DNA from: Larkinella rosea
Lineage (GTDB): Bacteria; Bacteroidota; Bacteroidia; Cytophagales; Spirosomataceae
Direction: 5' to 3'
DNA: 64,000 nt
Assembly (NCBI RefSeq): GCF_003858635.1
Contig: NZ_RQJO01000008.1
Coordinates: forward strand, 744,001 to 808,000
Part shown: positions 24,630 to 33,328 of the stretch, piece after piece
Layout of the letters: the number at the start of each line of letters is the position of its first letter
Numbering within the stretch: position 1 is the stretch's first letter
Made by a program: the position numbers and the translations under genes
The notes under the pieces: generated by a model
What the model was told of the DNA's origin: nothing
Database searches by the model: none
Seen by the model: the letters and a program-made list of their open reading frames with translations, nothing else

Positions 24630-25514
24630 TCAAAATAAATCATCGTAATTGATACGATCGAATGCGTTTAGGTTTCCACCAGCTGTTGCATTGTATACTT
24701 TTCTGCCGTTTCTCTCAAATACTTCATTGGCTTTACGAAAACCCATTTCCATCCGCTCAACATTAGGATCGTGCCAGCGGTATCCTTTCCCAAAGTAATC
24801 TGGTGAAAAGTGGTTTGGATCAGCCGTAGTTGAAAGAATATCAAAACCAGCTTCATGCTTATTAGAGATAATTGCTTCTTCCGGAATTTTGTATGAATGA
24901 TCAAAACCGATCATGTATACTTTCTCAAATCCCATGTAATAAGCAAGTTGTAAGCATAAATAGGTTACACTACCACCAACACCGAGGAAACGCACTATTT
25001 TTTCTGAAAATTGCGGATCAAAACTATCGACATCTGAATAAGTTCTGATGACATTCATATTGATAGTCTTATGATCTGGTGCAACGGCATAATTTAAATT
25101 CGCACCAAAAAACTTGTACTGGGGTCCAGTATATTTTTTAATTTCTGCCCCCCGGTCTTCCGCTACTAAATTGTCTTCAAGTACATAATACGTTGGATGA
25201 AATTGCATTTTTTCATAATTCAGATAAATTGCATTGACACCGAACGTATATTCATTTTTAAGCTTCTTTAAATCCAGCTTGTTGAGCGATGGGCCGTTGC
25301 CAATAATAAAACAACGTTTACCTTTATGAATATCCTTAAAGGAAGCAAGCTTGCGCTCATTTTCATTTAAAAATATTCCGGCCCCGGCTAACCTAAAACG
25401 CATGCTGTAAGCAAGCTGAGTTAGAATGGGAGTGTTTCTGTCAAAGGAATTACGATCTACTAAAAGATAATAGAAGGGCGCAACTATTTTTTTGAAAATC
25501 GGATTGTGTCTCAT
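24630..25514 (-). CDS. MptE-like/DUF115 protein
   Basis: A 294-residue protein with the Rossmann-like pattern of DUF115/6-hydroxymethylpterin pyrophosphokinase MptE-like proteins: KGKRCFIIGNGPSLNKLDL, YTFGVNAIYL, FHPTYYVLED, FLGVGGSVTYLCLQLAYYMGFEKVYMIGFDHSY and a C-terminal RKVYNATAGGNLNAF. Relatives occur in flagellin glycosylation and polysaccharide loci, where they are suspected glycosyl- or sialyltransferase-like enzymes. The ATG overlaps the stop of the flippase gene (ATGA at 25511-25514), implying translational coupling. A glycan-assembly role is inferred from context. Confidence 0.78.
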   Translation of the reverse strand: MRHNPIFKKIVAPFYYLLVDRNSFDRNTPILTQLAYSMRFRLAGAGIFLNENERKLASFKDIHKGKRCFIIGNGPSLNKLDLKKLKNEYTFGVNAIYLNYEKMQFHPTYYVLEDNLVAEDRGAEIKKYTGPQYKFFGANLNYAVAPDHKTINMNVIRTYSDVDSFDPQFSEKIVRFLGVGGSVTYLCLQLAYYMGFEKVYMIGFDHSYKIPEEAIISNKHEAGFDILSTTADPNHFSPDYFGKGYRWHDPNVERMEMGFRKANEVFERNGRKVYNATAGGNLNAFDRINYDDLF

Positions 25515-26953
25515 ACGTTGAATAGAGTTAAAATTTTAAAACTGGATAATATAATTAGTGTCAATAAGGGGATCGCCATACTCCGGCGGATAAATCGCCA
25601 AAGATCTTCCTGTAATGAACTAATGGATAAGTCTACGTTCCACCAGTTGTTTATTAAAAGATTTGATAAACCGTGAGCGACTGGAAAGGCCAATATACCG
25701 TAAGAAGGTAGCATCAGCCAGACAATTCCTAAATTTGCAATACCGGTTATTACAGCACTTTTATAAAAAGGAACTCGGTTCGTGGTTACATAGATTTGCG
25801 CATGCATTGCGTGGTTTCGTTCCAGAAACCATACAAAAGCCATAAAAATCAATATTTTTGAGTCAATTAACGTTGTGTTTGCTTTTACTAGAGTGAGTAT
25901 CCAATCGCCGAAGAAAATCAAAACGAGCATACCTAAGACAAACACTAACAATGATTTTTTGATGGATTGCGCACTGATCGTCGATAATTGCTCAATGTTA
26001 TTTTTAACCCGCAAAGTTGAGAATAATGGCAGCTTTGAGTAAAATGGTGCCTGCGAAAATTGAGCTACTGTTGTTACTAATTTTAATGAAAGTAAATAAG
26101 ATGCCAGACTCACCGGGTTTGCTACATACGAATAGATTAATCCTGTTGCCTGGCTTACTCCGGTTGAGCATAAAATCAGCACACCGGACTTCCAGGTTGG
26201 CCCCCAACACCATTTGAAGATCTCCCTATCGAAAATAAAGGCATTAAGCTTCCGAAACATCCCGTCGCAAATCTGGTATTCCAGCAAGGCACTTCGAAGC
26301 ACCAGAATGATAGAAAATAGTAACTGAATAAAAGATAACCATGCCAGATTTGCTCCGATATAGACTACCAGAATGGAAGCCAGGGCACTAAGTAAATTAA
26401 TAATGATATTCCAACGGTTAATCAGTGCGACATGATTGGTGCCAATAATAACTGCGTCGAATTTTTTTGATATAAATTGAAAGAAAATACTAACAATAAA
26501 GAGATAATAGGCCGACCATAATGTTCCGGTATTTGTATTGCTTTTAAGAATGATATTCTCGATTGAAAAATAAGAAAAAATGAATACTATAAAAAGTACT
26601 AAAAATCCAAGTGCGATATAGGTCACATTGATTGTTCCATAGATTCTGTTCATTAAATCCCAATTTGGTTTTCCATCGCTTTGAATTTCCGGTTTCCCAA
26701 AATCTTCGATAGACCTGAGGCCGCTAAATGCGTAAGATATAATTCTTGAAAACGTTGGATAAAATCCGAAATCTACAACAACTGTAAAGGAATTAATTGT
26801 TAATAATAAATACCAAAATGCAATTTCGTCTACATTGTACTTAATTAGTATTAAAGGCGTTAATACTAATAGTTTAATACTATTACTTAGCATACTCCCC
26901 CAGGTCATCGCTGTAGGAGAATTCCATAGGTAATTTGTTGCCTTTTTAATCAT
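25511..26953 (-). CDS. Wzx-type polysaccharide flippase
   Basis: A 480-residue very hydrophobic protein with about 12-14 predicted membrane helices, matching oligosaccharide flippases of the MOP/PST superfamily (for example LLVLTPLILIKYNVDEIAFWYLL near the N-terminus). It would move undecaprenyl-linked repeat units across the inner membrane. It is flanked by 4-bp overlaps on both sides (with 26950-27741 and 24630-25514), so it belongs to a tightly coupled operon. Sequence is weakly conserved in this family; the call rests on topology, length and the presence of a polymerase two genes upstream. Confidence 0.85.
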   Translation of the reverse strand: MIKKATNYLWNSPTAMTWGSMLSNSIKLLVLTPLILIKYNVDEIAFWYLLLTINSFTVVVDFGFYPTFSRIISYAFSGLRSIEDFGKPEIQSDGKPNWDLMNRIYGTINVTYIALGFLVLFIVFIFSYFSIENIILKSNTNTGTLWSAYYLFIVSIFFQFISKKFDAVIIGTNHVALINRWNIIINLLSALASILVVYIGANLAWLSFIQLLFSIILVLRSALLEYQICDGMFRKLNAFIFDREIFKWCWGPTWKSGVLILCSTGVSQATGLIYSYVANPVSLASYLLSLKLVTTVAQFSQAPFYSKLPLFSTLRVKNNIEQLSTISAQSIKKSLLVFVLGMLVLIFFGDWILTLVKANTTLIDSKILIFMAFVWFLERNHAMHAQIYVTTNRVPFYKSAVITGIANLGIVWLMLPSYGILAFPVAHGLSNLLINNWWNVDLSISSLQEDLWRFIRRSMAIPLLTLIILSSFKILTLFNV

Positions 26954-27741
26954 ACTGACATTTGTTTACTTCTCTTTCCAATAACCTCCTGTATTTTATT
27001 TTCAAGCAAAGAATAGACCACTTTAAAGCCTGTTTTATTAAAATGTATATTATCGATTGTGTATTTCATTACTTCTTCCGGACTCCATCGTTTGAGATCA
27101 ATAATGTTCGATAAGTATTTTGACATTTCTGAATCAAATTGATTGACAACTTCATCGATGTTTTTTGGCCGGCCTTTCTGATAATTTCCTTCCCACCCTT
27201 TGACAAACCGATTTGAATTTATCCAAATCAGATTCGGAATTTTCTGCAAATCGGGTATCAGCTTTTCTACCATATAATTTATGGAGTAGATGTTGATGGT
27301 TTTTTCTTCCTTGTATAGGCAATTAAATGGAACAGCGTAATAAGTCTGGTTTTCTTTAAATATTTGCGTAAACCGGATTGTAGTTTTTTTGCTGTCTTTA
27401 AAATTTTCCAGGTTACTGAGCGGGCGCGGAGAAAAATCTACTACACCGCAGTGGAAAATGACAGCATCGTATTCTTTACTGTTGTGTTTCTGTACAAAAT
27501 TCAAAAAATCTACAATTGTTGTATATTTTTCAGGGCAGATAGCATAATGAATATGATATCGTTTTCTTAACATCGATACATACGTATTATGTGGAATCTT
27601 TCCTAGTTTTTTACCTACATTGAACCCTCTGGAATCCGTATATATGAGTAGTTTAGGACGATTACTGTTTTTTACTCTGTAATAGAAGTCCTGAAAATTG
27701 ACAAATGAATCGACAATGTATTTTTTTATAACACCTGTCAT
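26950..27741 (-). CDS. SGNH/GDSL-like hydrolase domain protein
   Basis: A 263-residue protein with a degenerate SGNH pattern: LLIYTDSRGFNVGK for block I (normally GDS), FHCGVVDFS for block III, and DNIHFNKTGFKVV for block V with Asp and His. No signal peptide is evident. In polysaccharide clusters such proteins often remove or transfer O-acetyl groups; an acetyltransferase lies nearby at 23025. The stop overlaps the flippase start. Block I starts with Thr instead of Gly, but the Ser-Asp-His set can still be placed. Confidence 0.65.
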   Translation of the reverse strand: MTGVIKKYIVDSFVNFQDFYYRVKNSNRPKLLIYTDSRGFNVGKKLGKIPHNTYVSMLRKRYHIHYAICPEKYTTIVDFLNFVQKHNSKEYDAVIFHCGVVDFSPRPLSNLENFKDSKKTTIRFTQIFKENQTYYAVPFNCLYKEEKTINIYSINYMVEKLIPDLQKIPNLIWINSNRFVKGWEGNYQKGRPKNIDEVVNQFDSEMSKYLSNIIDLKRWSPEEVMKYTIDNIHFNKTGFKVVYSLLENKIQEVIGKRSKQMSV

Positions 27742-27772
27742 AAAATTGTTTAATTATTGATTGCTATATTTC

Positions 27773-29119
27773 CTAAACTTTAACTTCTTCTCCTGATAAA
27801 CTAAATTCCGGCCTTCTGATCTGGCTATTTTTTCTTTCAATGTCATTGTATATTCTGTAGTAGACGGAGTTTATACTTACTGTTACCAGACAGAATAATA
27901 CAAAATAGTGAAAGAAATAAAATCCATTTAGTGTCTCGGTAATTCCGGTTAATAAATTGTATAACACAAAACCGCCATATATATACGCAATAGGACGATC
28001 GTGGTTATAAATGTATTTTAGTCTGGAGATCAATTGGATGTGTAGGATTATATACGTTATGAGTCCAATGTACCCACAGTCGAACAGGATGGAAAAAGAG
28101 GTATTGTGTGGAGAGGTTAATTCACTATTTTTCCATCCTTCAAATATGTAAGACCAATTCGATGAGACACCGGAACCTTTTTGACCATATTCTCCAAAAC
28201 CAATTAAATGGATTGGCCTGAAGTTTAAAAATTCATTGGTTGACATCCCCCAAATAATGGTTCGCGCGTTGCCCGAGTGAAGGTCATCCTGCGAGCGGGC
28301 GATTGTTTGGAAAATGTCGAGATTCGACATGGCGAATGTAACGGTACTGAAAATAACCGGGCCAAATAATAGCAGCAATATAAGGTACTTGAATGAGGGG
28401 ATATATTTGTTTTGGGATTTTAAAAATAATATTAAGCCTAAAATTACAATTGGATAAAATAAAGCGGATCGTGTGTCTATTAACAACAGCGTCAAGAAGA
28501 AAGACGCAATCATCATTCCCAAAAACAGTGTTTTCTTTTTTACTACGAAAAATGTTATTAATGTGATGGTAAATATTCCCCCAATCGAACTTCCATAACT
28601 ATTGAATCCGCCGGTTAATGGAAATTGTATCCGATCCATTTCGATTCCCAGTCTAGACAGAAGCATGGCTGACTGTGAAAAATCGCCTTCCAGTACGTCT
28701 TCCTGTAAACTTACACCTAATACCCACAGGGTAAAATTAATTAAACATAATACGCCGAATGGTACTATGATGAAGTTTATTACGTACTTAGTTGAATTAT
28801 ACTGCTTTGTATTTGTTATCGAATAAGTCATTAATAATAGCAAAGTCAATAAAATAATGTAGTTTAATAGTTTTGGTAATATCGCATAACTATCATTATT
28901 TGTTCGTATGACGGAAATGCAGGCTAGTACCAATAAAAACAGGAAGGCTTTATTGACTTTGATTATTTTAGTTACTGACCCAACCGTTATTTTATTATCA
29001 ACTATCAGGTACCATACTATTGCAATTATATAAATAAAAGTAATGATAGATTTTGCTACAGAATTACTATTCTGTAGCAAACTAAATATCAAAATAAGGA
29101 CTGGGAAGATCAGATTCAT
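27773..29119 (-). CDS. O-antigen polymerase (Wzy-like)
   Basis: A 448-residue integral membrane protein with about 10-12 hydrophobic helices and a large extracytoplasmic loop toward the C-terminal third (SQDDLHSGNARTIIWGMS, FGEYGQKGSG, TSPHNTSFSILFDCGYIG). The RTIIWG...PHN arrangement is characteristic of Wzy/WaaL-type ligase-polymerase loops. It would polymerise flipped repeat units in the periplasm. It is in the AT-rich cassette, 31 nt upstream of the SGNH gene. Confidence 0.88.
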   Translation of the reverse strand: MNLIFPVLILIFSLLQNSNSVAKSIITFIYIIAIVWYLIVDNKITVGSVTKIIKVNKAFLFLLVLACISVIRTNNDSYAILPKLLNYIILLTLLLLMTYSITNTKQYNSTKYVINFIIVPFGVLCLINFTLWVLGVSLQEDVLEGDFSQSAMLLSRLGIEMDRIQFPLTGGFNSYGSSIGGIFTITLITFFVVKKKTLFLGMMIASFFLTLLLIDTRSALFYPIVILGLILFLKSQNKYIPSFKYLILLLLFGPVIFSTVTFAMSNLDIFQTIARSQDDLHSGNARTIIWGMSTNEFLNFRPIHLIGFGEYGQKGSGVSSNWSYIFEGWKNSELTSPHNTSFSILFDCGYIGLITYIILHIQLISRLKYIYNHDRPIAYIYGGFVLYNLLTGITETLNGFYFFHYFVLFCLVTVSINSVYYRIYNDIERKNSQIRRPEFSLSGEEVKV

Positions 29120-29133
29120 CTTTTTCTCTTTTA

Positions 29134-29862
29134 TTACAAATCCTTCAAAACCGAACTGATTCCCCCATCCAGGGACAGATTGGCGCCGTGGATAAAACCG
29201 CTGCTTTCAGAAGCTAAAAACAAGGCGAGTTTGGCCACATCATTCGGGTATCCAATTCGTTGCACGGGGTGAATCCTTCGGAGTTCATCCAGAGCGCCCT
29301 GGTTACCATCGAAACCGGCCAGTAACATGTCGGTTTCAATGGCGGCCGGGCTGATGGCATTCACCCGCACGCGGCCTTCCAGATCGACAGCCAGGGCTTT
29401 GGTCAGGCCAATCAACGCGCTTTTTGAGGTCGCGTAACTGATAAACCGGCGTTTGGTCAATTGCTGGTGAATACTGCCAATGTTGACGATACTTCCATTG
29501 ACGTCTTCCAGTGTCTCCAGAAAATGCTGACTGAGCAGCAACGGCCCCGTCAGGTTGACGCTCATGGTGTGATTCCAGTCGTCCAGTTTCAACTCGTCCA
29601 GACTCCCGAGCATCTGAACGGCGGCATTGTTGATCAGCACATGCAACTCCGGGATCAATACATTGAATGTGTGTTTCCACTCATTCCGGTATTCGTTATT
29701 GGTACTGAACTCATGCAGATCGAACTGAATCAATTGATCAGCCTGATGATGATCCGACTCCTGAATGTCCAGCCCATACACATAATAGCCGGCTTCGCGA
29801 AAGGCGAGTGCAAGCGCACTGCCAATACCGCCTAAAACACCTGTAATCAGTACCTTTTTCAT
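29134..29862 (-). CDS. SDR oxidoreductase (PtmA-like context)
   Basis: A 242-residue classical SDR: VLITGVLGGIGSALALAF for NAD(P) binding, NNAAVQMLGSL, catalytic Ser in NIGSIHQQ, YATSK with the Tyr-Lys pair, then the NAISPAAIETDML loop. It is adjacent to a 2-hydroxyacid dehydrogenase and a CMP-acyl-sugar synthetase. This grouping recalls the ptmA/ptmB genes of Campylobacter, linked to legionaminic-type sugars, so a role in modified nonulosonate or other sugar-acid synthesis is inferred, not shown. GC content returns to the normal level here, marking the edge of the AT-rich cassette. Confidence 0.88.
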   Translation of the reverse strand: MKKVLITGVLGGIGSALALAFREAGYYVYGLDIQESDHHQADQLIQFDLHEFSTNNEYRNEWKHTFNVLIPELHVLINNAAVQMLGSLDELKLDDWNHTMSVNLTGPLLLSQHFLETLEDVNGSIVNIGSIHQQLTKRRFISYATSKSALIGLTKALAVDLEGRVRVNAISPAAIETDMLLAGFDGNQGALDELRRIHPVQRIGYPNDVAKLALFLASESSGFIHGANLSLDGGISSVLKDL

Positions 29863-29865
29863 GGG

Positions 29866-30810
29866 TTATGCAGTTACACCAATTTCCAGAAACTCAAACA
29901 TTGAACGGATGGCCTGATGGCTGGCGCGTCGAACGCCCTGAATGGTATTGGAGCCGTTGTGGGTGCCGAAAATGCACCGATCAAAATTCCGCAGTTCCGA
30001 GTCCATTGGCAGTGGTTCGGTTTCGAAAACATCCAGACCAGCCGAATGAACTTTACCGCTTTTGAGACCTTCGATCAAAGCGGCCTCGTCGATAATGGGC
30101 CCTCTGGACACATTCACAATCCGGACGCCGTCTTTCATCAATTGAATCGTTTCGGTGTTGATCAGGTGTTTGGTCGAAGGCGTCAGTGCGCAGGTCGTTA
30201 CCACAAAATCCGCCGTTGCCAGTTCTTCAGGGAAACTCAAAAACCGGTACGCTTCCTCGTCTGCTTCGGTCCGTTTCGCAAAGGGGTCATACACGTTGAT
30301 GTGCATGTCGAACGCTTTCAGAAAACGGGCGGTCGCTTTGCCAATATCGCCAAAACCAACCAGGGCAACGGTATGGCCTGCCAGCGACATTCCCGCCGGT
30401 TTTACCCAGTTACCGGCCCGCACTTCGCGGTCGATGTAATACGTTTGCCGGGCCAGCCCCAACACATAGGATACGGCGATGGTGGCTACTTCCGAGCCAA
30501 ACATCATGGGCGTGTTGATGATCGGAATTCCTAATTCTTTGCAGGCTTTGAAATCGACGTTATCGACGCCAATTCCCCATTTAACGGCGGCTTTCAGCTT
30601 GCCGGCTTTCCCGGCGCGGAAGATGCGCTCCGTGGCCTGATCGTCACCGATGATCCAGCCGTCGACGGTCGGGACGAGTTCGAGCAGTTCTTCTTCGGAA
30701 AGAATCTGAACGACTTTCGGCGCCACGACTTCAATGCCGACTTCTTCAAAAAGGGGTAAAAACTCCGCTAATTGCCCCAGCATCGGTGGGCAGGTAATCA
30801 ACACTTTCAT
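29866..30810 (-). CDS. D-isomer-specific 2-hydroxyacid dehydrogenase (phosphoglycerate dehydrogenase-like)
   Basis: A 314-residue NAD-dependent dehydrogenase. The nucleotide-binding motif is TVALVGFGDIGKATARFL. Catalytic residues can be placed as Arg near VTTCALTPSTKHLI, Glu in DVFETEPLP and His in IFGTHNGSNT; NVSRGPIIDEAALIEGL is the usual signature. At 314 residues it is the short form without a regulatory ACT domain. Its neighbours suggest oxidation or reduction of a sugar-acid or glycerate-type precursor for the polysaccharide rather than serine synthesis. Its ATG overlaps the stop of the cytidylyltransferase gene (30807-30810). Confidence 0.88.
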   Translation of the reverse strand: MKVLITCPPMLGQLAEFLPLFEEVGIEVVAPKVVQILSEEELLELVPTVDGWIIGDDQATERIFRAGKAGKLKAAVKWGIGVDNVDFKACKELGIPIINTPMMFGSEVATIAVSYVLGLARQTYYIDREVRAGNWVKPAGMSLAGHTVALVGFGDIGKATARFLKAFDMHINVYDPFAKRTEADEEAYRFLSFPEELATADFVVTTCALTPSTKHLINTETIQLMKDGVRIVNVSRGPIIDEAALIEGLKSGKVHSAGLDVFETEPLPMDSELRNFDRCIFGTHNGSNTIQGVRRASHQAIRSMFEFLEIGVTA

Positions 30811-31490
30811 AGGGCCAGTTCAGGATAAAGTTCAGTAAAGAGGAATTCAGCTACTTTAAAGTTCAGTTCGACATCGATGTCCTGGGCTTCGATGTCCGGA
30901 ATCTCGTACAGGAAGGGACGGTCGCCGATGCGGTTATGTTTCTGAAGCAATGTTTCTTTTTTAAAGAGATACATGCAGGAATTTTCCATGTAAATGGGCG
31001 GCAAATCCTGCGTCCGGAGCAGAATAGCCGGATTGTGATTGACGGCCCGGGCCAACGGATCCCACAACCGGGTCTGCAACCGGGTCACGCCAAACAAGGT
31101 GTCGTAGATCGGGTAGTTTTTCAAAAACTGCTGAATGCCTTTCTCAACGGTTTCGGGCGACAACAGCGGATTAGTGCTGTGGGTCTGCAAATAAAAGTCG
31201 GCGGGAATCTGGTCACAGGTGTTCAGCAACACGTTATTCATCGGAATGGCGCCATCACGCAGGTGCTTGGGCCGTTCCAGAACCGTTACGGTCGGATACA
31301 ATTCCTGAACCTGTTCGATAATCGTCGGACTGTCGGTATCGATGACAACCTGGGTGATGGACGGACACTCCAGCAGGGTGTCTACGATCCGGTGGAACAG
31401 AGGTTTGCCAGCAAAATCGCGGTAGTTTTTGCCGGGAACGCGCTCACTGGAATGGCGCATTGGAATGATGGCTGCTACGGAATGATTCAT
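30807..31490 (-). CDS. Acylneuraminate cytidylyltransferase family protein
   Basis: A 227-residue CMP-sugar synthetase of the NeuA/PtmB/KdsB-like family, which activates a 2-keto-3-deoxy sugar acid with CTP. The nucleotide-binding motif reads IIPMRHSSERVPGKNYRDFAGKPL, a variant of the usual PAR-x-GSKR. Later come VVIDTDSPTIIEQ, HSTNPLLSPETVEKG and DIEAQDIDVELNF. No NeuB-type condensing enzyme occurs in this window, so the substrate is open. ACTCAACGTTA at 31497-31507 lies six bases before the ATG, a copy of the start motif. Confidence 0.9.
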   Translation of the reverse strand: MNHSVAAIIPMRHSSERVPGKNYRDFAGKPLFHRIVDTLLECPSITQVVIDTDSPTIIEQVQELYPTVTVLERPKHLRDGAIPMNNVLLNTCDQIPADFYLQTHSTNPLLSPETVEKGIQQFLKNYPIYDTLFGVTRLQTRLWDPLARAVNHNPAILLRTQDLPPIYMENSCMYLFKKETLLQKHNRIGDRPFLYEIPDIEAQDIDVELNFKVAEFLFTELYPELAL

Positions 31491-31583
31491 ATAGATTAAC
31501 GTTGAGTTTTTTGCAAGACAGCCCGGCGGGTAATTTCTTTCAAACCCTTGCCTTTCCGGGTAGGTAAATCGGCTGTTTACCGA

Positions 31584-32528
31584 TTATTCATAAGCGATTT
31601 GTTTCCTGATGACCGGTTCCTGATTGCCCGATTTTTCCCGCCGGAATACTTCGTTCGGGTAGTAAAACCGTTCCCGAAGCGTGCGATCGAGTGTACCGAT
31701 AAACCGGTACCCCTGATACGTACCCCAGAATTGCAGAATCCGAAAAACCGGGATTTCGGTGACATGCTGCCAGAAGACCCGTTCCTGGATGGCCGTCACG
31801 TAATCGCTGATCAAATTCGATACGGATAAATACGCAAAATCCCAGAGGCCAAACTGCGCCATCGGCTTCAGCCGCTTGAAGGCAATCGCTTCCCGGTAAT
31901 ACCGATTGAATATCTTCCGGGGCGTTTCTTCGTGGACGTGCACAATCGTCGCATCGGCGTTGTAGGCAATCCGGTAGCTCCGTTGCAGGATTTCACTGGC
32001 CCAATGCAGGTCTTCCAGGCCCGTCAGTGATTCGTCGTACGGTAATTCCTGCCACAACGAACGCCGAATGGCCGTGTTGGCATTATTGCAAAACGGGATC
32101 TGCTGGTTGTAGTTGGAAACCGCCGGAAACCATTTGGCGAAGAGTTGTTGCTCCGAATACTTGCTTTGGCTGTTTCCGATCTGCCGTCCGTACGTGAGGG
32201 CCACTTTCGGATCTTCGAACGGCTTGACCATTTGATCAATCCAGTTCGTATAAACCGGGTAAACGTGCGCGCTGGCAAACAGGAGAATATCGCCGGTTGC
32301 GTGCTGACAGCCAATGTTGAGGGCCCGTCCGAACGAAAACTCCTCGGGACGAATCCGGACGATTTTGGCTCCGTAGCTTTCGGCGATGCGAACTGTATTA
32401 TCTTTGGAGCCGGAGTCGACCAGAATAACTTCCAGGTCAATGCCGATTTCCTGCTGCTGGATTCCGTTCAGTAATTTACCAATATGGGCCTCTTCGTTGA
32501 AGGCTCGTATAATTAGGCTGCAAGTCAT
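31584..32528 (-). CDS. GT2 family glycosyltransferase (rhamnosyltransferase-like)
   Basis: A 314-residue GT-A glycosyltransferase. Opening CSLIIRAFNEEAHIGKLLNGI, then VILVDSGSKDNTVRIAESYGAKIVRI, the FGRALNIGCQHATGDILLF segment and SAHVYPVYTNWID, a form seen in family 2 rhamnosyl- or mannosyltransferases where the DxD is modified. ALTYGRQIG and LTGLEDLHWASEI follow. It is 34 nt downstream of the priming sugar transferase gene and so probably adds the second sugar of the repeat unit. The donor is unknown. Confidence 0.9.
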   Translation of the reverse strand: MTCSLIIRAFNEEAHIGKLLNGIQQQEIGIDLEVILVDSGSKDNTVRIAESYGAKIVRIRPEEFSFGRALNIGCQHATGDILLFASAHVYPVYTNWIDQMVKPFEDPKVALTYGRQIGNSQSKYSEQQLFAKWFPAVSNYNQQIPFCNNANTAIRRSLWQELPYDESLTGLEDLHWASEILQRSYRIAYNADATIVHVHEETPRKIFNRYYREAIAFKRLKPMAQFGLWDFAYLSVSNLISDYVTAIQERVFWQHVTEIPVFRILQFWGTYQGYRFIGTLDRTLRERFYYPNEVFRREKSGNQEPVIRKQIAYE

Positions 32529-32562
32529 AGGATTCGATTGCTTTCAGATTTTTAACCCTATT

Positions 32563-33219
32563 TCACCAGGCGTTTTTATCTCCTTTCACCATGCGCTCCA
32601 CCGTCCACCAGCAAATCTTGACATCCAGCGGGATTGACGCGTATTTGGTATACCAGATATCGTAGCGAACCCGGTGGCGCATCTGATTCAGCTCCGACGT
32701 TTCACCCCGCAATCCCTTGGCCTGAGCCAGACCGGTTATTCCGGGTTTGGTTTTAAACCGGTTTTTGTATTCCGGTATCAGCGGCATGTACTGAACATCC
32801 AGCGGAATAGGGTGGGGCCTGGGACCGACTATACTCATGTGACCGGCGATGACATTCAGCACCTGGGGCAACTCATCGAGGTTGGTTTTCCGGAGGATGC
32901 GGCCCACGCGGGTTACCCGGATGTCATTGTGGGTAGCCTGTTTGAAAGAAGCGTTTTTCTGGTATTTCATGGTCCGGAACTTCAGGCAGGGAAACGGCCG
33001 ACCATTCCGCCCCGATCGCAACTGGACGAACAGGATTGGTCCCCGTGATTCCAGCCGGATCAGCAATCCAATCAACGGAATAAACCAGGACAGAATGAAT
33101 ACGCTAACCAAAAGCGATACCGCAATATCGAAGACCCGCTTTGCTACCGGCTTCTGCTTCCCCGCAGCCGTCTCACTGACGACGTAGTACGAGGAGTCGG
33201 GTTGTAACAAGTCAATCAT
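32563..33219 (-). CDS. Undecaprenyl-phosphate sugar phosphotransferase (priming enzyme)
   Basis: A 218-residue bacterial sugar transferase, the short form with a single N-terminal hydrophobic segment (IAVSLLVSVFILSWFIPLIGLLI) and the conserved cytosolic catalytic region: GPILFVQLRSGRNG, PFPCLKFRTMKY, RVGRILRKTNLDELPQ and MSIVGPRPHPIP. It transfers a sugar-1-phosphate from a nucleotide sugar to undecaprenyl phosphate, starting the repeat unit. The start is preceded by an interrupted copy of the start motif (33217-33239: TTTACTCAAC, five extra bases, then ACGTTATGA). Confidence 0.94.
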   Translation of the reverse strand: MIDLLQPDSSYYVVSETAAGKQKPVAKRVFDIAVSLLVSVFILSWFIPLIGLLIRLESRGPILFVQLRSGRNGRPFPCLKFRTMKYQKNASFKQATHNDIRVTRVGRILRKTNLDELPQVLNVIAGHMSIVGPRPHPIPLDVQYMPLIPEYKNRFKTKPGITGLAQAKGLRGETSELNQMRHRVRYDIWYTKYASIPLDVKICWWTVERMVKGDKNAW

Positions 33220-33328
33220 AACGTTTCCAGTTGAGTAAATACAGATTGGGCAATGTTCTTACCAACCGGGATAAAAACCCCGGTCGGTAAGCTGTCAAAA
33301 AGTGATTGTCTGGAGAATGCGAAACCGC

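Noticed and set aside
25511-25521. Start-motif copy at the flippase/MptE-like overlap (TTCAACGTATGA)
   Set aside because: Not counted as a firm copy, because these bases also encode the end of the flippase and the match is partial.
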